This document shows, piece after piece, positions 1 through 5,724 of a DNA stretch of 5,724 nt. Made by a program: the position numbers and the translations under genes. A model generated the notes under the pieces. The model had not been told where the DNA came from. It ran no database searches and worked only from the letters and a program-made list of their open reading frames with translations. This stretch comes from an uncultured Planctomycetia bacterium (GTDB taxonomy: Bacteria; Planctomycetota; UBA1135; GCA-002686595): positions 1 through 5,724 of the forward strand of contig CALFYL010000363.1 of the NCBI GenBank assembly GCA_937952135.1. The letters are read 5' to 3'. Positions within the stretch are counted from its first letter, which is position 1. Every line of letters begins with the position of its first letter.

Positions 1-1266
1 TCAACCCGCCGCGTGGGAGCTCGCGCGCACCTCGAAGCCCTCGGCGCGCAGGCGCGAGTCGAGGTCGAGTCCGTGCGCGAGGTTGCGCGTTTCGACGAGG
101 ATCTCGACGTCGACGAAGCCCACGGGGACTCGCCAGCCGGCGCGGTAGTGCTGCACGTCGAGGACGTTGCCCTTGGCCTGCGCGATGAGGCCGAGGACGC
201 GGTGCAGTTGGCCGGGCGCGTCGCCGAGCCGCAGCTCGACGAGGTGGTAGCGGCCCGAGTTCGCCATGCCAGCTTCGATCAGGCGCGCGAGCAGGTTCAG
301 GTCGATGTTGCCGCCGCAGATCACCGCGCAGACCTTGCCGCTCGAGCGGATCTTCCCGGCGCCGATGGCCGCCAGTCCGACGACGCCCGCCGCCTCGACG
401 ACCAATTTCGACTTCTCCATCGTCTGCACGATGGCCTCGGCGATCTCGCTGTCGTCGACGGTGACGATCTCGTCGACGAGCTCGCGCACGAGCTCGAAGG
501 TGCGCACGCCGACGTTGCCGACCTTGATGCCTTCGGCGATGGTGGCGGGGCGCTCGACGCGCACGCGCTCGCCCGCGTCGAAGCTGCGCTTCATCGCCGC
601 GGCGCCGGCCGCCTGCACGCCGACGATGCGCACCTTGGGCGAGCGCGCCTTCACCGCGAGCGCGAGCCCCGCCGCGAGTCCGCCGCCGCCGATCGCGACC
701 GCGATGCACTCGACATCGGGCAGGTCGTCGAGGATCTCGAGCCCGACCGTGCCCTGGCCGTCGATCACGTCCTGATCGTCGAAGGGATGCACCATCGTCA
801 TGCCGCGTTCGGCCGCGAGTTCGAGCGCGCGCGCCTGGCTCTGGTCCCAGTTCTCGCCGTGCAGCACCACTTCGGCGCCATAGCCTTCCGTGCGCTGGAT
901 CTTCACCAGCGCCGTGCCCTCGGGCATGACGATCGCAGCCTTCACGCCGCACAGCTTCGCCGCGAGCGCGACGCCCTGCGCGTGGTTCCCTGCCGACGCC
1001 GCGACCAGTCCTCGCGCGCGCGCCTCGTCGCTCAGCCGCAGCGCCTTGTTCAACGCTCCGCGCGCCTTGAACGAGCCCGTGCGCTGCAGGTTCTCGAGCT
1101 TGAGGTAGACGTCCGACCCCGTCGACTCGCTGTAGGTGTGCGAGTAAACGGTGGGGGTGCGGCGCAGGTGCGGCGCGAGCAGCTCGCGCGCGCTCTCGAT
1201 CCGCGCGAGCGCGGCCTTCGCTTCAGCGCGTCGCCGTTCGTCGAGCTGCCCTTCGTCCGTTTGCAT
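1..1266 (-). CDS. ilvA: Threonine ammonia-lyase (threonine dehydratase), PLP-dependent, with C-terminal ACT domain
   Basis: Predicted cytosolic enzyme that deaminates L-threonine to 2-oxobutyrate and ammonia (EC 4.3.1.19), the entry step to isoleucine synthesis or a step of threonine catabolism. Of 421 residues, about 20-330 form the fold-type II PLP domain. SFKARGA (65-71) carries the Schiff-base lysine K67, SAGNHAQG (91-98) is the substrate-binding loop, GGGGL (193-197) is the PLP-phosphate glycine loop, and CGGN (317-320) contacts the cofactor ring. Residues about 341-416 are one ACT domain (motif PGQLHRVLGLIAQAKGNVLD), so allosteric control by an amino acid is likely. Length and single ACT domain fit the medium-form family, not the roughly 510-residue biosynthetic IlvA of E. 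coli. The ATG start leaves about 20 charged residues before the conserved region; no other early Met exists and no Shine-Dalgarno is visible. Cys317 stands where E. coli IlvA and TdcB have Ser. Serine dehydratase activity cannot be excluded. Confidence 0.95.
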   Translation of the reverse strand: MQTDEGQLDERRRAEAKAALARIESARELLAPHLRRTPTVYSHTYSESTGSDVYLKLENLQRTGSFKARGALNKALRLSDEARARGLVAASAGNHAQGVALAAKLCGVKAAIVMPEGTALVKIQRTEGYGAEVVLHGENWDQSQARALELAAERGMTMVHPFDDQDVIDGQGTVGLEILDDLPDVECIAVAIGGGGLAAGLALAVKARSPKVRIVGVQAAGAAAMKRSFDAGERVRVERPATIAEGIKVGNVGVRTFELVRELVDEIVTVDDSEIAEAIVQTMEKSKLVVEAAGVVGLAAIGAGKIRSSGKVCAVICGGNIDLNLLARLIEAGMANSGRYHLVELRLGDAPGQLHRVLGLIAQAKGNVLDVQHYRAGWRVPVGFVDVEILVETRNLAHGLDLDSRLRAEGFEVRASSHAAG

Positions 1267-1274
1267 GGCGGCGG

Positions 1275-1280
1275 ATTCTA
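1275..1280 (-). promoter_or_regulatory. Possible -10 element of a leaderless promoter for the threonine ammonia-lyase gene
   Basis: On the minus strand the 49-base gap 1267-1315 contains TAGAAT, a five-of-six match to TATAAT in otherwise very GC-rich DNA. Only 8 bases separate it from the ATG, so a transcript would begin within one or two bases of the start codon. That fits the absence of a Shine-Dalgarno sequence. No convincing -35 hexamer lies 16-18 bases upstream. The gap shows no strong hairpin or T-run, so nothing indicates termination after the upstream permease gene, and read-through remains possible. The call rests on one short motif. Confidence 0.25.
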
Positions 1281-1315
1281 CGCGCCGCTCTGCGTGCCGC
1301 GGATCGAACCTGGGT

Positions 1316-4300
1316 TCAGGCCGACGCGTCGGCCGGCGCCGGCTCGACCGGCTTCGGAGCGCGCCGCCGGGGCGCCATCAACCGCGCCACGAGCTTCACT
1401 TCGCGTCCGACGTTCTGCGCGAGGTCGTCGAGCACCGTGTACGCGAGCGGCACCACCCACAAAGTGAAGATCGTCGCGAAGGCGAGTCCGCCCGCCACGC
1501 AGGTCGCCAGCGCGCGGTAGTCGATGCCGTCGCTCGACGGCTCCGCGATCGCGGTCGGGATCAGACCGATGACGGTCGTCATCGCGGTCATCATCACGGG
1601 CCGCATGCGGCGCGCGCAGCCCTCGAGCACGGCGCGGTCGCGCGGGAGGCCCTCGCCGCGCAGGCGCTGGATGCAGTCGATGAGCACGATGCCGTTGTTC
1701 ACGACCACGCCCACGAGGATGATGATCCCGATCCAGCCCACCGAGTCCATCGTGGTTCCGGTCGCGTACAGCGTCCAGAACGAGCCGACGATGGCGTAGG
1801 GCACGGTGAACATCACCGACACCGGCAGGATCAGCGATTCGAAGAGCACCGCCATGATCACGTACACCAGCACGGTGGACAGGATCAGCGCGGCGAAGAT
1901 CTCCTTGAACTCCTCCTCCTGGCGCGTCGAGATCAGGTCCTCGTCGCCGATCGAGTAGCCGCGCGGCAGGTCGAGCTGCTTCAACGCCGCGTAGCCGACG
2001 TCGGAGAGTTCCTTCTGTCGCAGCGGGTCGTCGACGCGCGCCTGAAGCGTGTACGAGATCTGGCCGTTGCGGCGCCGGATCGTGCGTTCGCCGCTGCCGA
2101 ATTCGAACTGCGCGAAGCTCGAGAGCGGCACCGCGCTCGTGCCGTTGAAGATGCCGAGGTCGCGCAGCGTGTCGAGGCCCGCCACGCGCTCCTCGTCGAG
2201 CTCGATGATCAGCGGGATCTCGCGGCCGTCCTCCTGGTAGCGCGGCAACTGCCAGCCGCGCAGCGACCAGGCGATGTTGCGCAGGGCGGAATCGGCGCTG
2301 ATTCCGAGACCCTGCGCGATGTCGGAGTCGAACACGACCCGCACTTGACCCAGCGCTTCGTCGTCCTCTCCGGCCTTCACGCCCGACAGGCCCGGGATGC
2401 GTTCGAGCAGCTTCACGCCCTCGGCGCCGAGCCGCTCGAGCTCTTCGGAGTCCTGCCCGACGAGGCGGAAGGTGAGCAGCGTCTTGCTGCGCTCCGCCGC
2501 CTGTCCCTCGTCGTCCCACAGCCGCGCCTTGTGGCCCGCGGGCGCCTTGAGGTCCGTGCGGATCGCGCGTTCGAGCTCGTCGTAGCGCTCGCGCGGCAGC
2601 GCCTGGTCCCAGTAGAGCGAGACGCGTCCGCCGCGCGAGTCGAAGCGGTTGGCGAGGTGGTCGAAGCCGAACTCGGCGCGCCGCGCTTCGAAGAATTCCT
2701 CGTAGTAGCGCATCTCCTGCTCGGCCTGGGCGAGCGTGAAGTTCTCCTCGAGTTCGATGGAGAGATTGATGCGCCCGGTGTTCTCGTCCTCGCCGAAGGG
2801 CGTGACGTTCATGTTGTCGCGCGGCCACAAGCCCGACAGCACCACGGCGAAAGCGGCAGCGGAAGCGGCGAAGCGGCGCCGCAGCGACCACGCCATCACG
2901 CCGTGGTGAACGTCGACCATGAAGTCGATCATCGTGCGCCACGGCCGCGCCCTCAGCACCATCGGTTTGTGCGCGAGATGCCGCCGTTTCGCGAAGCGCG
3001 GCAACACGAAGAGCACCGCGATCAGCGCGACGATCGGCGCCACGAGGTCGGCGGCGTTCAGCAATTGTTCGCGGAGCGTGAGCGCCGGCGACCACGAGAA
3101 ATCGCCGGCGAGCCGGCCCTGGAGCTGCTTGGCGCTCCAGACGCGCGAGCCGCTCCAGGCCGCGAGGGCTACGACGGCGAGCGCGGCGATCCAGCGCAGG
3201 CGCGCGAGGGGCGACGACAGGGCGAGGACGATCGGTCGCAGCACGCGCGCGGCGCGATTGGCGAGCGCGGCGAACACCGCGACGGTCCACGCGGAGAGGC
3301 GCGCGGGCGCGGCCGCGAGCGGCGCGAGCCAGGCGGCGGCGCGCGCGACGGCGGCCGGGCGTTCGCCGACCACGCGGCTGGCGATCACGGGCAGGAACAC
3401 GAGCGCACCGACGAGGCTGAACGTCAACGTCAAGCACAGCGGCTTGCCGAGCTCCCCGAACATGATGCGCAGCATCGGGTTCTCGGTCATGAAGATCATC
3501 GGCAGGAACACGACGATCGTGGTCAAGGTCGAGAGCGTGACCGCGAGCGCGACTTCGCGCGTTCCGCTCGCCGAAGCCTCGAGCTGGCTGCGGCCCTCGG
3601 CGCGCAGGCGCGCGATGTTCTCGATCACCACGACCGAGTTGTCCACCAGCATGCCCATCGCGAGCGTGATGCCGGTCATCGTCAGCACGTTGAAGGTGCC
3701 GCCGCCGAAGTAGATCCACGCGATGCCGATCAGCACCGAGAAGGGGATCGAGAGCGCGACCGCGAAGGTCGTGCGCACCCGGCGGAGGAAGGCGAGCAGC
3801 ACGATGGCCGCGAGTCCGCCGCCCCACAGCGCGGCGTCGCGCAGTTGCGAGAGCGAGCTCGAGATGAACTGGCCCTGGTCGAACAGCACCAGGAACTTGA
3901 AGCCGCCTTCGAGTCGCGGGTCCTGCTCGAGCTCCTCGAGCGCGGCGCGCAAGCGCTCGCACGTCTCGACGACGTTGGCCGTGCTCTCCTTCTGGATCTC
4001 GCCGTAGAACGAGTAGCTGCCGTCGATCTTGAACAGCCGGTTGCGCACGCTCTTGACCTGCTCGACGCGCCCGACGTCGCCGATCGTGAGCCCGCCGCCG
4101 ATCGGAAAGGCCTCGATCTCCTCGGGCGAGCGGAAGCGCATGTCCGAGCGCAGCATCACGCGCCGGCCGCCGTCGGTGACCTCGCCCAGCGGCAGCGCGA
4201 AGTTGTCCTGGTTGAGCCGTCCGATCAGCCGGCCGAGCTCGAGGTTCGCGCCCTGCACGCGCTCCTCGTCGAGCAGGATGCGCATCGAATCGTCGAGCAC

Positions 4301-4858
4301 GCCCCACACCTCGAGGTTGCCGACTCCGTCGACCGCTTCGAGCCGCCGCTGCACGACCGTGTCGATCAGGAAGTCGGTGCGCGAGCTGTCGCCCGGGTGC
4401 AGGATCGCGAACCACAGGATCGGCATGTTCGCGTTCGACCATGAGTACACGCCGATTTCCTCGACCGTGTCCGGCAGGAGCGGCCGGGCGCGCTCGATGC
4501 GGTCGCGCACCTCCGCCTTGGCGAGCGTCATGTCGGTGTTCGCGTCGAACTGCACCCACAGCATCACGTTGTCGTTGCGCGTGACGCTCTGGATCTCCTC
4601 GATGCCCGCCAGCGTGCGGACCTGTTCCTCGAGGACGCGCGTGACCTTGTCCTCGTTTTCCTGGGCGCTCGCGCCGGGGTGGAAGCACATCACCTGCAGG
4701 CCCGGCTCGACGAGGCCCTCGGGCATCATCTGGATCGGGATGCGCGCGTAGGCGATCAAGCCGACCACCATGAGCGCGGCGAAGATCACCAGCAGCGCCA
4801 CCGGCCGGCGGACGAGCCCGTCGTAGAAGCTGCCGGAGGAGTTCGGTTCGCGTTGCAT
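1316..4858 (-). CDS. RND-superfamily (HAE1-type) efflux permease with enlarged TM6-TM7 linker
   Basis: Inner-membrane proton/drug antiporter subunit of a tripartite efflux pump. The substrate cannot be read from sequence. The 1180 residues show the duplicated RND layout: TM1 at about 19-37, first porter/docking loop to about 340, TM2-TM6 at about 344-494, TM7 at about 662-678, second periplasmic loop to about 985, TM8-TM12 at about 988-1143. The TM4 motif is GMLVDNSVVVIEN (402-414), keeping the first proton-relay Asp (D406) but with Asn for the second. The TM10 motif is GVVVNNGIVLID (1050-1061), with Asn where AcrB has its relay Lys. The protein is about 130 residues longer than AcrB, mostly because of an insertion at about 498-655. 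The C-terminus ends in a Pro/Ala-rich cytoplasmic tail. The ATG sits 10 residues before the usual TM1 region (FYDGLVRRPV), as expected, but has no strong Shine-Dalgarno. It lies 15 bases after the preceding permease gene, so the two are co-transcribed and probably translationally coupled. Confidence 0.96.
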   Translation of the reverse strand: MQREPNSSGSFYDGLVRRPVALLVIFAALMVVGLIAYARIPIQMMPEGLVEPGLQVMCFHPGASAQENEDKVTRVLEEQVRTLAGIEEIQSVTRNDNVMLWVQFDANTDMTLAKAEVRDRIERARPLLPDTVEEIGVYSWSNANMPILWFAILHPGDSSRTDFLIDTVVQRRLEAVDGVGNLEVWGVLDDSMRILLDEERVQGANLELGRLIGRLNQDNFALPLGEVTDGGRRVMLRSDMRFRSPEEIEAFPIGGGLTIGDVGRVEQVKSVRNRLFKIDGSYSFYGEIQKESTANVVETCERLRAALEELEQDPRLEGGFKFLVLFDQGQFISSSLSQLRDAALWGGGLAAIVLLAFLRRVRTTFAVALSIPFSVLIGIAWIYFGGGTFNVLTMTGITLAMGMLVDNSVVVIENIARLRAEGRSQLEASASGTREVALAVTLSTLTTIVVFLPMIFMTENPMLRIMFGELGKPLCLTLTFSLVGALVFLPVIASRVVGERPAAVARAAAWLAPLAAAPARLSAWTVAVFAALANRAARVLRPIVLALSSPLARLRWIAALAVVALAAWSGSRVWSAKQLQGRLAGDFSWSPALTLREQLLNAADLVAPIVALIAVLFVLPRFAKRRHLAHKPMVLRARPWRTMIDFMVDVHHGVMAWSLRRRFAASAAAFAVVLSGLWPRDNMNVTPFGEDENTGRINLSIELEENFTLAQAEQEMRYYEEFFEARRAEFGFDHLANRFDSRGGRVSLYWDQALPRERYDELERAIRTDLKAPAGHKARLWDDEGQAAERSKTLLTFRLVGQDSEELERLGAEGVKLLERIPGLSGVKAGEDDEALGQVRVVFDSDIAQGLGISADSALRNIAWSLRGWQLPRYQEDGREIPLIIELDEERVAGLDTLRDLGIFNGTSAVPLSSFAQFEFGSGERTIRRRNGQISYTLQARVDDPLRQKELSDVGYAALKQLDLPRGYSIGDEDLISTRQEEEFKEIFAALILSTVLVYVIMAVLFESLILPVSVMFTVPYAIVGSFWTLYATGTTMDSVGWIGIIILVGVVVNNGIVLIDCIQRLRGEGLPRDRAVLEGCARRMRPVMMTAMTTVIGLIPTAIAEPSSDGIDYRALATCVAGGLAFATIFTLWVVPLAYTVLDDLAQNVGREVKLVARLMAPRRRAPKPVEPAPADASA
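2894..3367 (-). other. Insertion in the RND permease TM6-TM7 linker, with predicted extra membrane hairpin
   Basis: This part of the permease encodes residues about 498-655. It begins with an Ala/Arg/Pro-rich stretch (500-540) and then has two hydrophobic segments, about 555-571 (IAALAVVALAAW core, bases 3146-3196) and 603-621 (DLVAPIVALIAVLFVLP core, bases 2996-3052). Arg/Lys-rich flanks before the first (LARLR) and after the second (RFAKRRH) suit cytoplasmic ends, and about 30 polar residues lie between them. Two extra helices would preserve the topology of TM7-TM12. The reading frame stays open and both halves of the permease are intact, so this looks like a real insertion and not a frameshift. 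The hairpin is inferred from hydrophobicity judged by eye. Confidence 0.6.
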
Positions 4859-4873
4859 GGGGCGCGTGGACTT

Positions 4874-5724
4874 TCAGCTCGTGCGGCGCTCGAGCGCGCG
4901 CTCGGTCAGCCAGTAGACCACGGGGATCACGACCAGCGTGAGCAGCGTCGAGGCCGCCAGGCCCGCGACCACGGTGATCGCCATCGGTGCGCGGATCTCG
5001 GCCCCTTCGCCGGCGCCGAACTGGCCGATCCACGGCAGCGGCGCGAGCCAGCCGGTCATGGGGAGCAGTCCCATGATGCTCGCCGTGGCGGTCATCAAAA
5101 TCGGACGCAATCGCGTGTTGCCGGCCTCGGTGATCGCGGCGCGCAGCTCCATCCCGCCTTCGCGGTTCTGGTTGATGCGGTCGAGCAGCACGATGGCGTT
5201 GTTGACGACGATGCCCGCGAGCAGGATCAAACCGATGAACACGACCACGGAGACGGGGATCGCGAGTCCGAGGAGCACCCACACGACACCGACGAGCGCG
5301 AGCGGCACGGTGAGCAGGATCACCAGCGGCTGCATCAGCGACTCGAACTGGCACGCCATCACGACGTAGACGAGGAACAGCGCGAGCGCGAGCGCTCCCG
5401 CCATGCTCGTGCGCGCCTTGTCCATCTCGCGCTTCTGGCCGCCGAGCTCGACGGTGATGTCGTCGGGCAGCTCCAGGTCGGCGAGCTCTTCCTCGATGCG
5501 CGTCGACAAGCCGCCCAGGTCGACGCCGACGCCCGTCGCGGTGACCACCACGGCGCGCGTGTTGCCGATGCGGCGGATTTCGGCCGGGCCCTGGACGGGC
5601 GTGATCTCGGCCACCGAGCGCAACTCGACCGGCGTGGGGGAGCTCGGGTTCACCACCAGCCGCATCACTCGCTCGACGTCGTCGAGCAGGATCTCGTCGC
5701 CGCGCACGCGCACGTCGATCTTCT
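4874..5724 (-). CDS. RND-superfamily (HAE1-type) efflux permease, C-terminal part (N-terminus outside window)
   Basis: This is the last 282 codons of a second, distinct RND permease. The frame is open to the right edge, so the GTG at 5711-5713 is an internal valine and not a start. Counting from that codon, residues 1-100 are the end of the second periplasmic porter/docking region, with GPAEIRRIGNTR at 42-53 and GGQKREM at 91-97, both typical of HAE1 permeases. TM8 is at about 106-124 (with the conserved QFESL just after), TM9 at 128-150, TM10 at 156-180 with GIVVNNAIVLLD (167-178), TM11 at 203-220 and TM12 at 244-268. The TM11-TM12 loop (221-243) is somewhat longer than in AcrB. The TM4 relay motif lies outside the window. 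The gene ends 15 bases before the next permease and is transcribed first. It resembles that permease only at family level, so the pair is not a recent duplication. Confidence 0.95.
   Translation of the reverse strand, partial: KIDVRVRGDEILLDDVERVMRLVVNPSSPTPVELRSVAEITPVQGPAEIRRIGNTRAVVVTATGVGVDLGGLSTRIEEELADLELPDDITVELGGQKREMDKARTSMAGALALALFLVYVVMACQFESLMQPLVILLTVPLALVGVVWVLLGLAIPVSVVVFIGLILLAGIVVNNAIVLLDRINQNREGGMELRAAITEAGNTRLRPILMTATASIMGLLPMTGWLAPLPWIGQFGAGEGAEIRAPMAITVVAGLAASTLLTLVVIPVVYWLTERALERRTS

Noticed and set aside
1297..1315. GGTTCGATCC on the minus strand, resembling a tRNA T-loop
   Set aside because: The flanking bases do not form a five-pair T stem, and no anticodon or acceptor arm is possible because the upstream DNA is the 3' end of the permease gene.
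1306..1320. Small inverted repeat (GAACC and GGTTC) around the stop codon of the second permease, considered as a terminator
   Set aside because: The arms are only five bases with a two-base loop and no T-run follows, so it is too short to be a credible intrinsic terminator.
13..1467. A 484-codon plus-strand open frame opposite the threonine ammonia-lyase gene
   Set aside because: It has Arg/Asp/His-rich composition and no motif, while the opposite strand carries every PLP-enzyme and ACT-domain signature.
2846..2880. Short GCGGAAGCGGC-like repeats on the plus strand
   Set aside because: They encode the Ala/Ser-rich TM7 helix in frame and are explained by codon bias. There is no regular unit suggesting a functional repeat array.
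1151..4444. A very long open frame on the plus strand (1097 codons), antisense to the second permease
   Set aside because: Its translation is dominated by Arg, His, Asp, Glu and Ala with no recognisable domain, and it lies opposite a clear RND permease. Long antisense open frames are expected where codon third positions are almost all G or C.
1278..5354. A 1358-codon open frame on the minus strand that spans both permease genes in another frame
   Set aside because: It runs across the stop of one permease and the start of the next, and its product is Arg/Ala/Pro-rich low-complexity sequence without membrane segments. The overlapping frame holds conserved RND motifs throughout.
5711..5713. GTG as a possible start codon of the first permease
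   Set aside because: The frame stays open to the window edge, and the residues on both sides (KID before, VRVRGDE after) fit the middle of the second periplasmic domain of an RND permease, so the gene begins far outside the window.

Overview
The window is a dense, GC-rich stretch (by eye well above 60 percent, locally above 90 percent) with every gene on the minus strand and almost no intergenic DNA. Read in the direction of transcription (high to low coordinates) it holds the C-terminal end of one RND-superfamily efflux permease (4874-5724, N-terminus beyond the right edge), a complete second RND permease (1316-4858, 1180 residues), and a complete threonine ammonia-lyase of the medium, single-ACT-domain type (1-1266, ending exactly at the left edge). 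The organism is a high-GC, presumably diderm bacterium, because tripartite RND pumps of this type span two membranes. Planctomycetota, Myxococcota or another high-GC proteobacterial-like lineage are all possible, and the sequence alone does not decide.

The two RND genes are separated by only 15 bases and are surely co-transcribed. Both look like HAE1-type proton-driven permeases, with the Asn-Asn form of the TM10 motif rather than the Lys-Asn of E. coli AcrB. Two different adjacent permeases recall MdtB/MdtC, where both subunits form one heteromeric inner-membrane trimer, but two independent pumps sharing an operon are also possible. A periplasmic adaptor (and perhaps an outer-membrane channel) would be expected beyond 5724.

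The threonine ammonia-lyase gene starts 49 bases after the second permease. It may be read through from the pump genes. It also has a possible -10 element (TAGAAT) placed so close to its ATG that a leaderless transcript is plausible, and it lacks a Shine-Dalgarno sequence.

The most unusual thing in the window is inside the second permease. The cytoplasmic linker between TM6 and TM7, about 40 residues in AcrB, is here about 165 residues. It contains an Ala/Arg-rich, extremely GC-rich stretch followed by two extra hydrophobic segments that would form an additional membrane hairpin. I see no mobile element, CRISPR array, RNA gene or convincing terminator. The very long open frames on the plus strand and in other minus-strand frames are composition shadows of the real genes.
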